This document shows, in pieces, positions 7,906-17,523 of a stretch of 39,557 nucleotides of DNA. Position 1 is the first letter of the stretch, and each line of letters starts with the position of its first letter. Source of the stretch: Bacteroidaceae bacterium (lineage in GTDB: Bacteria; Bacteroidota; Bacteroidia; Bacteroidales; Bacteroidaceae). Below the pieces are notes generated by a model. That model was not told the DNA's origin, did not search any database, and saw only the letters and a list, made by a program, of their open reading frames with translations. Made by a program: the position numbers and the translations under genes. Location of the stretch: contig JAFSSN010000111.1 in assembly GCA_017450985.1 (NCBI GenBank), forward strand, positions 1 to 39,557. Direction: 5' to 3'.

Positions 7906-9441
7906 ATGAAGAATCTCACACAAGAAGATATACTTAAAGCATTAGATCACCCGGTGTTCAGACTGATTGGCGACACGGCCGACGAACTGAATCTGGAGTG
8001 TTACGTCATAGGCGGATGGGTACGCGACCTGTTCCTGCAAAGGCACTCGAAGGACATTGATGTGGTGGTGGCGTTCAAAGACGGCTACCAGGCACACAGC
8101 AACGGCGAGGCTGGCGCCGGCTCACGACCGGGCATAATGCTTGCAGAGGCACTGAAGAAGAAACTCAAGAGAGCAAACATAGCAATATACCGTAACTTCG
8201 GAACGGCGCAGCTAAAGAGCCGCGGAGTGGAGATTGAATTTGTGGGAGCACGCAAGGAAAGCTACGACCGTAACTCACGAAAGCCTATAACTGAGGACGG
8301 CACACTGGAGGAGGACCAGAACAGGCGCGACTTCACCATCAACGCGATGGCGCTGTGTCTGAACGCAAGCCGTTTCGGGGAACTCATCGACCCGTTTGAC
8401 GGCATACGTGACCTCGAGGACCGCATCATAGCTACTCCACTCGACCCCGACATCACTTTCAGCGACGACCCGTTGCGAATGATGAGGTGTGTGAGGTTTT
8501 CTGCACAGTTGAACTTCGACATTGAGCCGGAGACCTTCGACGCGCTTGCACGAAACAAGGAGCGCATCAAGATAATAAGCGGCGAAAGAATTGCTGACGA
8601 GTTGAATAAGATAATGCTTTCTGAGCATCCGTCCATCGGGCTTACCGAGTTGGACAGGTGCGGGTTGTTGAGCATTATTTTTCCTGAGCTTACCGCCTTG
8701 CAGGGGGTGGAAACACGAAACGGCAAGGCGCACAAGGATAATTTCTACCACACGCTGGAAGTGCTTGAGAACGTGGCAAAGGCAACTTCCGGCAAAGACT
8801 GGTGCAACAATGACAACTCACCTTTCGAGGACATTAAGGAGCATACGCTATGGCTCAGATGGGCTGCGCTGCTTCATGACATCGGCAAGCCTAAGTCTAA
8901 GAGGTGGGACCCACAGCTGGGCTGGACGTTCCACAACCACAACGACATTGGCGAGCGCATGATTCCGAACATGTTCAGGCGCATGAAGCTTCCGATGAAC
9001 GAGAAGATGAAATACGTGCAGAAGCTCGTACAACTGCACATGCGTCCTATCGTCATTGCTGACGAGGAGGTGACAGATTCTGCTGTAAGACGACTGCTCT
9101 TTGAAGCCGGAGATGACATCGACGACCTGATGCTTCTGTGTACCGCAGATATTACGTCTAAGAACGAGCAGAAGAAGCAACGTTTCGTCGATAACTTCAA
9201 GCTGGTGCGTCAGAAGCTCATCGACATCGAAGAAAAGGATCGCATACGTAATTTCCAACCGCCTGTAACGGGAGAAGAGATTATGGAGATGTTCTCGCTC
9301 AAGCCTTGCCGTGAAATCGGAATACTCAAGGCAGCGGTAAAAGACGCAATACTCGACGGGCAAATACCTAACGAGCATGAGCCTGCCGTACAGTTGCTGC
9401 TTGAAAAAGCAAGGCAATTAGGGCTTGAGACGAAAAAATAA
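7906..9441 (+). CDS. cca: CCA tRNA nucleotidyltransferase / poly(A) polymerase family protein with HD domain
   Basis: 511 aa. The N-terminal class II nucleotidyltransferase head shows GGWVRDLFLQRHSKDIDVVV (about residues 37-56) with the metal-binding Asp pair, then RRDFTINAMAL and the DDPLRMMRCVRFSAQL region that recognises the base. A C-terminal HD phosphohydrolase domain contains LLHDIGKPKSKR (about residues 323-334). This two-domain form is common in Bacteroidetes, where it is annotated as CCA-adding enzyme. Sequence alone does not firmly separate CCA addition from poly(A) synthesis, but one copy with an HD domain favours tRNA 3'-end maturation. Confidence 0.88.
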   Translation: MKNLTQEDILKALDHPVFRLIGDTADELNLECYVIGGWVRDLFLQRHSKDIDVVVAFKDGYQAHSNGEAGAGSRPGIMLAEALKKKLKRANIAIYRNFGTAQLKSRGVEIEFVGARKESYDRNSRKPITEDGTLEEDQNRRDFTINAMALCLNASRFGELIDPFDGIRDLEDRIIATPLDPDITFSDDPLRMMRCVRFSAQLNFDIEPETFDALARNKERIKIISGERIADELNKIMLSEHPSIGLTELDRCGLLSIIFPELTALQGVETRNGKAHKDNFYHTLEVLENVAKATSGKDWCNNDNSPFEDIKEHTLWLRWAALLHDIGKPKSKRWDPQLGWTFHNHNDIGERMIPNMFRRMKLPMNEKMKYVQKLVQLHMRPIVIADEEVTDSAVRRLLFEAGDDIDDLMLLCTADITSKNEQKKQRFVDNFKLVRQKLIDIEEKDRIRNFQPPVTGEEIMEMFSLKPCREIGILKAAVKDAILDGQIPNEHEPAVQLLLEKARQLGLETKK

Positions 9442-9455
9442 TTCCATTCTTTCTG

Positions 9456-9483
9456 TTGGTAAGGATATTTTTATATATCTTTG
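9456..9483 (+). promoter_or_regulatory. Promoter of the GH88/105 gene
   Basis: TTG at 9456-9458 and TATCTTTG at 9476-9483, separated by 17 nt, slightly shorter than the usual 19-21. The ATG follows at 9521. Confidence 0.5.
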
Positions 9484-9520
9484 CCATGATAATTAGAACA
9501 ATAACTAAAAGCTATCATAT

Positions 9521-10642
9521 ATGAGACTTTTATCTGCACTTCTTCTCGGCACTACACTTTTGTGTCAAACAGCCAACGCTCAGATAACTTCAAAGCAAGA
9601 AGTACTCGACAAAATAACACAAGTGAATGACTACTGGCAAAGCAACCACAAGCCTCAATGCCGCGGCTTTTGGGACAATGCCGCATACTTCACGGGCAAT
9701 CAAGCCTTGTATGAACTGACAAACAAACAGAAGTACCTCGACTATGCCATTGAATGGGCTGAGTACAACAACTGGAAGGGGGCGACACAGACGGATAAAA
9801 GCAAATGGAAGTATGAGACTTACGGCGAAGGCATGGACCATGTTCTCTTCGCTGACTGGCAGATTTGCTTTCAAGTTTACATCGACCTATACAAGCATGA
9901 GCACAGGGCTGAGCGCATAGAGCGCGCACTCGAGGTAATGTGCTATCAGGCAAAGACTGACAAAAAGGACTATTGGTGGTGGGCTGATGCTCTATACATG
10001 GGACTTCCTATATTCTCAAAGCTTTACACAGTGACACACGACCAGAAGCTTCTCGACAAGCAGTACGAGTGTTTCTGCTGGACTGATTCGCTTCTCTTCG
10101 ACAAGGAGACGCAGCTATACTATCGCGACGGCAAATATGTATATCCAAAAGTAAAGACTGCCTGCAATAGTGGCAAGAGCTTCTGGGCACGCGGTGCCGG
10201 ATGGGTTCTTGCAGGACTCGCAAAAGTAATACAGGATCTTCCAAAGGACAGCAAGTATCGTGCATTCTACATTGACCGTTTCAAGCAGTTGTCTGCCGGC
10301 GTTGCACGTTGTCAGCAGCCTGAAGGCTACTGGAGCCGTTCTATGCTCTGCGAGGATGACGCTCCTGGATACGAGACATCAGGTACTGCATTTTTTACAT
10401 ACGGCCTGCTATGGGGTGTGAACAACGGCATCCTTCCTGCAAAGACATACAAGCCTACTATCGACAAGGCTTGGAAATACCTCAGCGAGGTGGCACTTCA
10501 GAAGGACGGCAGCATCGGATACGTGCAGCCTATCGGCGAGAAGCCAGATCCGACAAAGACTGTAAATGCAAAGAGCCAGGCACCTTTCGGTACAGGAGCA
10601 TGGCTGCTTGCCGCAACTGAATACTACAAATCATTAAAATAA
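9521..10642 (+). CDS. Secreted glycoside hydrolase family 88/105 (unsaturated rhamnogalacturonyl hydrolase-like)
   Basis: 373 aa, typical for GH105. A signal peptide precedes about residue 21 (SALLLGTTLLCQTANAQ). Family motifs in order: GEGMDHVLFADWQICFQVYID, YWWWADALYMGLPIFSKL (its Asp matches a catalytic acid in YteR-like enzymes), FWARGAGWVLAGLAKVI, and YETSGTAFFTYGLLWGVNNG. The family removes the unsaturated uronic sugar left by pectin lyases through hydration of the double bond. It is not embedded in a polysaccharide-use locus, since no susC/susD lies nearby. It is followed 22 nt later by sppA, perhaps co-transcribed. Confidence 0.87.
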   Translation: MRLLSALLLGTTLLCQTANAQITSKQEVLDKITQVNDYWQSNHKPQCRGFWDNAAYFTGNQALYELTNKQKYLDYAIEWAEYNNWKGATQTDKSKWKYETYGEGMDHVLFADWQICFQVYIDLYKHEHRAERIERALEVMCYQAKTDKKDYWWWADALYMGLPIFSKLYTVTHDQKLLDKQYECFCWTDSLLFDKETQLYYRDGKYVYPKVKTACNSGKSFWARGAGWVLAGLAKVIQDLPKDSKYRAFYIDRFKQLSAGVARCQQPEGYWSRSMLCEDDAPGYETSGTAFFTYGLLWGVNNGILPAKTYKPTIDKAWKYLSEVALQKDGSIGYVQPIGEKPDPTKTVNAKSQAPFGTGAWLLAATEYYKSLK

Positions 10643-10664
10643 CGACAAGACTAAAAGAGAGACT

Positions 10665-12452
10665 ATGAAACAATTCATCAAGTACGTGGCAGCCACAGTA
10701 GTGGGATTCTTTGTCATCGCCATTATCCTTTCCATAATAAGCATTTTGTCGCTCATAGGCATGGCGTCAATGTCTTCCAACAAGCCAAAGGTGCAGGATA
10801 ACTCCGTGCTCGTAATTAACCTCAAAGGTTCAATAACTGAGCGCACAAAAGAAAACCCGTTCGAGTTCCTTACAGGCAACCCTGCCGCCAAGGCTACAGG
10901 TCTCGACCAGATTCTCACGGCTATCAAGAATGCCAAGGAGAACGAGAACGTAAAGGGTATTTATCTTGAGGCAGGTACGCTCGTAAGCGCATCGCCATCT
11001 ACATTGCAAGAAATACGTAACGCCCTCATAGACTTCAAGAAGAGCGGCAAATTCATACTTTCATACGGAGACACATATACACAGGGAAGCTACTATGTCT
11101 GCTCTGTGGCCGACTCTGTTGTCATTAACCCACAGGGTATGATTTCATGGTCAGGAATGTCACTCCAGACAGCATTCTACAAAGACCTTCTCGACAAGGT
11201 CGGAGTGAAGATGCAGGTAGTTAAGGTGGGCACATACAAGTCTGCCGTAGAGCCTTACATTCTCACAGAGATGAGCGACGCCAACCGCGAACAGCTCACA
11301 ACACTCAGCAGCGAGATATGGGGGGAGATAACTTCTGCCGTAAGCAAATCACGCAAAATCAGCGTAGAGGCACTTAACACCTACGCCGACTCTGTAATAT
11401 CATTCGCCGACCCTGCAGCTTACAAAAAGTTGCATCTCGTTGACAAGCTTGCTTTCTCTGACAACGTGCCAAGCATCATTGCAAACATGATGAAGATTGA
11501 TGCTGACGACTACAATACCATCTCTGTCAGCGACATGGCGGCACAGACAACAAACGAGCCTAAAGATCCAAGCGGCGACATCATTGCCGTGTACTACGCA
11601 GTTGGAGGCATAGTCCAGGAATCTACTTCAAGCAGCTTCTCTAACGAGTCTGAGATTGTCGGCAAAGACGTAATCAAAGACTTGCAGGAACTCGCAGAAG
11701 ATGAAGACATAAAGGCCGTAGTATTACGCGTAAACTCAGGTGGTGGTAGCGCATACGCCTCAGAGCAGATTTGGCATCAGGTGATGAACATCAAGGCAAA
11801 CAAGCCAATCATCGTATCTATGGGCGACTATGCTGCAAGCGGCGGCTACTACATCAGCTGCGCTGCCGACTGGATTGTTGCAGAGCCTAACACACTTACA
11901 GGAAGCATTGGTATCTTCGGTATGATGCCAGAAGCTTCAGAACTCATGAACAACAAACTTGGCATCCACATGTCAACAGTCAACACTAATGCACACTCTG
12001 ACATGGGCAACCCTACTCGCCCTCTCGATGAAAGCGAGCGCAACATAATGCAGGCATACGTAAACCGCGGCTACGAGCTCTTCACAAAGCGCTGTGCCGA
12101 CGGCAGAAAGATGAAGCAGGACGACATCAAGGCCATTGCAGAAGGACGAGTATGGACAGGAGCACACGCAAAGAAGCTCGGTCTTGTTGACCAGCTTGGT
12201 GGTCTTGACGACGCTATCGCCGTTGCAAAGAAGAAGGCAAAAGTGGAAAAGTGCACTATAGTAAACTATCCAAACCAAGACACTTTCTTCGAGCAGTTCA
12301 TGAAAGAAGCTACAAACAGCGACTCATACGCCGACGCAAAAATGCAGGAGCTTATGGGTGACTACTATACAATGTTCAGCAACATTAAGAACGTAAACCA
12401 GCGAAAAGGAGTACAGGCAAGCATGCCATACTACCTGATGTTCAATCTCTAA
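10665..12452 (+). CDS. sppA: Signal peptide peptidase SppA, long (67 kDa) type
   Basis: 595 aa with the duplicated SppA fold of the long form. One N-terminal membrane segment covers about residues 6-32. The catalytic Lys is K192 in GTYKSAVEPY and the Ser is S392 in DYAASGGYYIS. The 200-residue spacing equals that of the E. coli pair (K209, S409), from opposite halves of the protein. VLRVNSGGGSAYASEQIW is the conserved oxyanion-side motif. It cleaves leftover signal peptides at the inner membrane, acting from the periplasmic side. Confidence 0.95.
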   Translation: MKQFIKYVAATVVGFFVIAIILSIISILSLIGMASMSSNKPKVQDNSVLVINLKGSITERTKENPFEFLTGNPAAKATGLDQILTAIKNAKENENVKGIYLEAGTLVSASPSTLQEIRNALIDFKKSGKFILSYGDTYTQGSYYVCSVADSVVINPQGMISWSGMSLQTAFYKDLLDKVGVKMQVVKVGTYKSAVEPYILTEMSDANREQLTTLSSEIWGEITSAVSKSRKISVEALNTYADSVISFADPAAYKKLHLVDKLAFSDNVPSIIANMMKIDADDYNTISVSDMAAQTTNEPKDPSGDIIAVYYAVGGIVQESTSSSFSNESEIVGKDVIKDLQELAEDEDIKAVVLRVNSGGGSAYASEQIWHQVMNIKANKPIIVSMGDYAASGGYYISCAADWIVAEPNTLTGSIGIFGMMPEASELMNNKLGIHMSTVNTNAHSDMGNPTRPLDESERNIMQAYVNRGYELFTKRCADGRKMKQDDIKAIAEGRVWTGAHAKKLGLVDQLGGLDDAIAVAKKKAKVEKCTIVNYPNQDTFFEQFMKEATNSDSYADAKMQELMGDYYTMFSNIKNVNQRKGVQASMPYYLMFNL

Positions 12453-12473
12453 TTGAACATTTGAGAATATAGT

Positions 12474-12588
12474 ATCTTTTGCCAAGGCGAGAAATCGTCC
12501 ACGGCAAAAGATGCTTTTACTTTTAGGCAAAGAATGATTCCGAGCCGTCTCAGCCATAGGATGCAAAATCATCCTCTAAGGTTCGGAA
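12474..12588 (+). promoter_or_regulatory. Two hairpins between sppA and lpxK
   Basis: The 162-nt spacer holds ATCTTTTGCC/GGCAAAAGAT (12474-12512, with an inner GGCGA-GAAA-TCGTC stem) followed by a short T-rich stretch, which may be the sppA terminator. A second structure pairs TTCCGAGCC (12538-12546) with GGTTCGGAA (12580-12588), with one G-U pair, around an inner AGGATG/CATCCT stem (12558-12575). The second lies 26 bases before the lpxK start and could be a leader element. Confidence 0.5.
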
Positions 12589-12614
12589 AAAGTAAAAAAG
12601 AAAGGAAATAATAA

Positions 12615-13700
12615 GTGGAAGGCGATCTCATCAAAACTTATCCAATGCTCACTCCCCTATCATGGATGTACGGGCTGGCAACAGGCATACGTAACTTCAT
12701 GTTCGAGACAGGAGTGCTGAAGAGCAAATCATACGATGTGCCCATCATCAACATCGGAAACCTGACCGCTGGAGGAACAGGTAAGACACCTCATACGGAA
12801 TACCTAATTCGTCTGCTGCAAGACTCCAACCAGGTGGCTGTGCTGAGCCGCGGCTATAAGCGCAAGTCAAAGGGATTCATCCTTGCAGACGCCACGATGC
12901 CAATGTCCAAGATTGGCGACGAGCCATATCAGATGAAGCATAAGTTTCCAAAAATACACATGGCAGTTGACAAGAACAGGTGCCACGGCATAGAGAAGCT
13001 GATAAGCCCTGCCATCAAGCCTGAGGTGGACGTCATACTGCTTGACGACGCCTATCAGTACCGCTATGTGCAGCCAGGAGTGAACATCCTGCTTATGGAC
13101 TACCACAGACTCGTTTACTATGACAAGCTCCTGCCGGCAGGCCGTCTGCGAGAGTCTGCCAAAGGCAAAAACCGCGCCGACGTAGTAATCGTGACAAAAT
13201 GTCCTACCTACATCACGCCTATGGACAAGCGAGGCATAGAGCGTTCCCTCTGCCTTGAGACATGGCAGAGACTATTCTTCACGACATACCGCTACGACGA
13301 AGCATACAAGGTGACAGACAAAAGCGTGACACTCAGCTTCGACGAACTGAAGAACAAGGAGATTGTCCTCGTGTCAGGCATTGCTTCGCCAGAGCAGTTG
13401 GAATACGACCTCAAGAAACAAGGCATTAACTTCACCTCCATCCACTATTCCGACCACCACAACTTCACATCTGCCGACATCAAGCTGATACGTCAGAAGG
13501 CAGAAGGCAAAATCATCCTCATGACAGAGAAAGATGCCGCACGAACAGACGGCCTGTTCGGCGAAGACATAGAGAAAATCTATGCGCTACCTATTGAGGT
13601 AGAGTTTATGGGCGACAAAGAAGATGTTGAATTCAACAACATCATCAAGAGCTACATAAGCAAGAACTCACGCAACAGCATATTACTCAAGAAGAAATAA
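12615..13700 (+). CDS. lpxK: Tetraacyldisaccharide 4'-kinase
   Basis: 361 aa. A P-loop GNLTAGGTGKTPHTEYLI lies near residues 50-67, and VLSRGYKRKSKG, DEPYQMKHKFP and LLDDAYQYRYV are LpxK blocks. It phosphorylates the lipid A disaccharide precursor at the 4' position at the inner membrane, so the organism makes lipid A. The start is GTG at 12615: homologous LpxK proteins begin at this position relative to WMYGLATGIRN, and the next in-frame ATG would cut conserved residues. Fourteen bases separate it from gmk. Confidence 0.94.
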   Translation: MEGDLIKTYPMLTPLSWMYGLATGIRNFMFETGVLKSKSYDVPIINIGNLTAGGTGKTPHTEYLIRLLQDSNQVAVLSRGYKRKSKGFILADATMPMSKIGDEPYQMKHKFPKIHMAVDKNRCHGIEKLISPAIKPEVDVILLDDAYQYRYVQPGVNILLMDYHRLVYYDKLLPAGRLRESAKGKNRADVVIVTKCPTYITPMDKRGIERSLCLETWQRLFFTTYRYDEAYKVTDKSVTLSFDELKNKEIVLVSGIASPEQLEYDLKKQGINFTSIHYSDHHNFTSADIKLIRQKAEGKIILMTEKDAARTDGLFGEDIEKIYALPIEVEFMGDKEDVEFNNIIKSYISKNSRNSILLKKK

Positions 13701-13714
13701 CATTCAAAAATATA

Positions 13715-14284
13715 ATGGAAGGAAAACTTATCATACTTGCAGCCCCATCCGGCAGCGGCAAATCCACAATTGTCAAATATCTTATGGAGAATGAGGACCT
13801 CAACCTTCATTTCTCCATCTCTGCCACTTCACGCGCACCACGCGGAACAGAAAAAAACGGAGTGGAATATTTCTTCATGACACCAGAAGAGTTTCGCAGC
13901 CACATTGATGCAGGCGACTTCATCGAATACGAGGAAGTATATGCCGACAAGTTCTATGGCACGCTGAAGTCACAGGTTGACTCACAGCTTGCAGCAGGCG
14001 AAAACGTGATATTCGACGTTGACGTCAAAGGTGCCATGAGCATCAAGAAGCTATACGGCAAACGTGCCCTCAGCCTTTTCATCCAGCCACCATGCATCGA
14101 AGAGTTAAGAGCAAGACTCGAAGGACGCGGCACAGACTCACCAGAAGTCATAGAGCAGAGACTTGCAAAGGCAGAATATGAATTGTCTTTTGCAAAGCAG
14201 TTCGACGAGATAGTCGTAAACGACAACCTTGAGATTGCAGAAGTCGAGGCAGAATCACTCATTGAAGATTTTATAAACGAATAA
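13715..14284 (+). CDS. gmk: Guanylate kinase
   Basis: 189 aa, normal length. P-loop APSGSGKSTIVKYL at residues 9-22, then SATSRAPRGTEKNGVEYFF (GMP-binding), and DFIEYEEVYADKFYGT. It phosphorylates GMP or dGMP to the diphosphate. It sits between lpxK and thiL with gaps of 14 and 17 nt, so the three are one operon. In many Bacteroidales gmk lies between yicC and nadD; here those two genes are adjacent at 18898-20380 without it. Confidence 0.97.
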   Translation: MEGKLIILAAPSGSGKSTIVKYLMENEDLNLHFSISATSRAPRGTEKNGVEYFFMTPEEFRSHIDAGDFIEYEEVYADKFYGTLKSQVDSQLAAGENVIFDVDVKGAMSIKKLYGKRALSLFIQPPCIEELRARLEGRGTDSPEVIEQRLAKAEYELSFAKQFDEIVVNDNLEIAEVEAESLIEDFINE

Positions 14285-14301
14285 TCAGGCAAAACGACAT
14301 A

Positions 14302-15372
14302 ATGGCAAAGACTGAGATTGCGACGCTTGGCGAGTTCGGGCTCATCAAGCATCTCACAAACGACATTGAACTTAAGAACACCTCATCACGCGTAGGCGTA
14401 GGCGACGACTGTGCCATCCTTACCCCGTCAGAGGGCATGGAAACACTCGTCACAACAGACATGCTCATGGAAGGCGTACACTTCGACCTCACATACATTC
14501 CGTTCAAGCACCTCGGCTACAAAAGTGCCCAGGTAAACTTCAGCGACATCTATGCCATGGGCGGAATGCCAAAGCAGATTACCGTCAGCATAGCCCTCGA
14601 CAAGCGCTTCGGAGTGGAAGACCTTGAGGACTTCTACGAAGGACTGAGAACAGCCTGCGAACAGCACGGAGTGGACATCGTCGGCGGAGACACTTGCTCA
14701 TCACGAACAGGACTTGCCATAAGCATCACCTGCATCGGCGAAGTGGAGAAAGGCAAGGCCATACGCAGAAACGGAGCTAAAGAAACCGACATTATATGCG
14801 TAAGCGGCGACCTCGGCGCAGCATACATGGGCTTCCAGCTTCTCGAGCGTGAGAAACAAGTGTATTACAAGCAGATAGAGACAGCAAAGACCGATGCGGA
14901 ACGTCTCGCCATTTCACAGCCAGACTTTTCCGGCCGCGAATACCTTCTTGAGCGTCAGATGAAGCCAGAAGCACGACGCGACATCATACTCAAGCTTCGC
15001 GAACTGGGCATCCAGCCAACATCAATGATGGACATAAGCGACGGTCTGAGCAGCGAACTGATGCACATCTGCACCGACAGCAAAGTAGGCTGCCGAGTAT
15101 ATGAAGAGCGTCTGCCTATCGACTATCAGACGGCTGTCATGGCAGAGGAAATGAACATGAACCTCACCACTGCCGCCCTGAACGGAGGCGAAGACTATGA
15201 ACTGCTATTCACCGTTCCGCTCACCGACCACGACAAGATTGAACAGATGGAAGGCGTCAAGGAGATTGGCTACATAACCAAGGAATCCCTTGGCAAGGCC
15301 CTAATCACACGCGACGGCAACGAGTTCGAACTCAAAGCCCAGGGCTGGAATCCGCTCAAGGAAGAAAAGTAA
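14302..15372 (+). CDS. thiL: Thiamine-monophosphate kinase
   Basis: 356 aa, within the range for Bacteroidetes ThiL. N-terminal GEFGLIKHLT, then VGVGDDCAILTP, VTTDMLMEGVHFDL (metal/ATP-binding Asp residues), NFSDIYAMGGMPKQ, and the C-terminal MDISDGLSSELMHI and NGGEDYELLFTV. It makes thiamine diphosphate from the monophosphate. A charged helical stretch around residues 180-215 (EREKQVYYKQIETAK) is longer than in E. coli ThiL. It is last in the lpxK-gmk-thiL operon, before a strong terminator. Confidence 0.95.
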   Translation: MAKTEIATLGEFGLIKHLTNDIELKNTSSRVGVGDDCAILTPSEGMETLVTTDMLMEGVHFDLTYIPFKHLGYKSAQVNFSDIYAMGGMPKQITVSIALDKRFGVEDLEDFYEGLRTACEQHGVDIVGGDTCSSRTGLAISITCIGEVEKGKAIRRNGAKETDIICVSGDLGAAYMGFQLLEREKQVYYKQIETAKTDAERLAISQPDFSGREYLLERQMKPEARRDIILKLRELGIQPTSMMDISDGLSSELMHICTDSKVGCRVYEERLPIDYQTAVMAEEMNMNLTTAALNGGEDYELLFTVPLTDHDKIEQMEGVKEIGYITKESLGKALITRDGNEFELKAQGWNPLKEEK

Positions 15373-15395
15373 CAATCATACTATAAACAACAAAG

Positions 15396-15425
15396 ATGGT
15401 GTGTCCAAACAAATGGACACACCAT
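15396..15425 (+). terminator. Intrinsic terminator after thiL
   Basis: ATGGTGTGTCC (15396-15406) pairs perfectly with GGACACACCAT (15415-15425), followed by TTTTTCTTTTT. The reverse strand lacks a U-run after the stem, so it mainly serves the + strand. Confidence 0.9.
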
Positions 15426-15478
15426 TTTTCTTTTTCATATCCAACAGAAAACTCACCCAACACGCATAAGCATAACGT

Positions 15479-16663
15479 TTACGGCTCACCAATAATTGCC
15501 TTAAAATTCTTGAACACGTCATGCCTTCTATACAACCATGCAGACTCAGCAGGAACATAAAGAACACACGAAGCCTCATCGAAATCCTCAAACAAAGTTT
15601 CATATTCTTTCACACATTCCGGTCTCTCCATCCGCCAATGCATCTCCTTCATATTTTCGCAATAGGCGAAAACCGTATAACGTATATCATTCAACGTTGC
15701 AGGCAAAGTTATAGTAGTCAAATTAATGCATCCACAAAACGCTTCACACCCTATATACTCCAAACCGTCAGGCAACCTCACAGAAGTCAAGCCCTGACAC
15801 CAGTCAAATGCACCTCCTACAATACGTTTCACAGTATTCGGAACCTCATACTCCCCCTTGAAATCACGAGGCATATACACAAACATATCGTTAACAACAA
15901 TTATCCTCGACAATTTTTTTGAGCAAAGAAATATATTATCCCCAATCTCCTCAACCGAATCAGGAATCTCAACATCCGTCAAGTTCGGGCAGCCATTAAA
16001 AGCATATTCGTCGATAAGCTTAACAGAATCAGGAATCTTCACGAAAGTAAGGCTGTCACAACATGAAAAGGCATACGGCTATATCTTCAGCAATGTAGAA
16101 GGCATTTCCACAGAATGTAACCGTCTACAAAACCTAAAAGCACTCCACCCTATTTCCGTCACGCCTTCTGAAATCACAACAGAAGTAAGGTCTGCAAGGC
16201 CGTCAAAAGCACCACCAGCAATACGCCTGATACCCTTAGGAACGACAAAACTACCTTTCGTATCTCTCGACGCCCAAACAAACACATCATTCACTACAAT
16301 GTGTTTGTTCAAGTTCTCACATCCATAAAAAATATTATCCCCAATGTATTCCACCGTATCAGGAATAAAAACATCGCTCAACGATATGCAATCCCAAAAG
16401 GCAGAATCATCTATCTTAACAACAGAATCCGGTATCCTCACAGACAAAAGATTTGAACACCCCCAGAAAGCAGAATCACCAATGCTGACAACAGAATCCG
16501 GAATGACGACCGAAGTCAGCCCAACGCAATCCCTAAAGGCGTCATCCATTATCTCAGTCACCGTATCAGGCACCACATACTCGCCTACTATCCCCGAAAC
16601 CTTCTTCAAGGTCTTACCATCCTTGCTTAACTTAACATTCTTGCTAAATCTGACTTTTTTCAT
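15479..16663 (-). pseudogene. BspA-like leucine-rich-repeat protein gene with an in-frame TAG
   Basis: One reading frame of 394 codons is broken by a single TAG at 16079-16081. Upstream are 194 codons of LRR_5 (BspA-like) repeats such as VIPDSVVSIGDSAFWGC, with about 23 residues per repeat. Downstream the same frame goes on at once with PYAFSCCDSLTFVKIPDSV and ends in a typical BspA-type tail (YVPAESAWLYRRHDVFKNF). In other repeats the stop position is Gly, Asp or Glu, so GAG to TAG is a simple explanation. There is no signal peptide and no T9SS sorting domain, so its cell location is unclear. Such proteins are often surface adhesins and vary in number between strains. The second half could be read separately from a GTG at 16042. 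Confidence 0.85.
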
Positions 16664-17365
16664 CTATATTAATATTTAAAGTACAATGCTTGCCCCAGGC
16701 CACAACACACAAAGAAATTTACGACACCTGACTCGTCCATGCCTTCCTCCTCTTTGCCACATGACACAAAGGCCCTTTTTCACGCCACAAATCTAATGCT
16801 TTTTACGCATAAACAAGCAAAAAAAACACAAGTTTTTTACGTTTCGCAATATCCACAAACACATTTTACAGACACATAAACTTATCCGGAAACACACCTT
16901 ACGGAACGGACTCAAATAAAAATTCCCTATTCATAAAAGCACTTTTTCATTATCACACGTCGGCAGCTAATAAGCATAAATACTATTCCCATCACCCTAT
17001 AGCAATAATCAGTATCATCACGTTTCGTATTGTTATACGGCATTTCACTCTCTTGCATCCAAAGTATTAAAAATGAGCGCGAAACAGGGTGCAAACATCA
17101 CATACGCACAAACGTAAATCCCAGATGAAGGCCCTGCCCCCAACTGGGATTTGTTGTTTCCTCTAAGCCTGTCGCTTTTAAACGAATTTCGCAAAAAAGT
17201 GTGCTTGCAAGAATAATACGTAGGAATTAAATCATGCGGTTTTACCGTTTCTTCTACGTCTGTCGATTTTAAACGATTTTACACGTAATCAACAAACAAG
17301 AAAACGGGAACCTCGGATTAAGATCAGAGAAAAATTGCGATAAGAATGACTAACGCATCCCCTAT
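16664..17365. other. AT-rich gap with a hairpin and a short duplicated motif
   Basis: No gene is visible in these 702 bases. They contain an inverted repeat at 17116-17152 and two copies of a TGTCGNTTTTAAACGA motif (near 17168-17184 and 17265-17281). The part near 16700-17050 shows nothing I can interpret. Confidence 0.5.
17116..17152. terminator. Strong hairpin, possible terminator or small-RNA end
   Basis: AAATCCCAG (17116-17124) pairs with CTGGGATTT (17144-17152) around a loop rich in G and C. It lies about 210 bases beyond the stop of the small minus-strand gene at 17366-17470 and may end that transcript. Neither side has a long U-run, so the direction is uncertain. Confidence 0.4.
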
Positions 17366-17470
17366 TTAATTTTTGAAAAGGAAACGAATAATCTGAATCA
17401 TTACAGCAAAAAATCCCAAAACACTACGCCACATGGCGAGGTACTTGTTAGTAGTTGTTACAGTTTTCAT
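17366..17470 (-). CDS. Small hydrophobic peptide, 34 aa, unrecognised
   Basis: An ATG at 17470 opens a 34-codon frame ending in TAA at 17366-17368. The peptide begins MKTVTTTNKYLAMW and ends with a hydrophobic or amphipathic segment (SVLGFFAVMIQIIRFLF) capped by Lys-Asn. The case for a real gene is its promoter: an exact TTG-N19-TAGTTTTG match at 17553-17524 with a leader of about 47 nt. It may be a small membrane protein, a type I toxin-like peptide or one of the many small Bacteroidetes proteins. I cannot place it in a family. It stands alone in a 1.7-kb gap. Confidence 0.55.
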   Translation of the reverse strand: MKTVTTTNKYLAMWRSVLGFFAVMIQIIRFLFKN

Positions 17471-17523
17471 AATTGTCGAAGGATAAAATATTAGAGAAAA
17501 AAACTTTTTCTTTTTGGTAGTTG

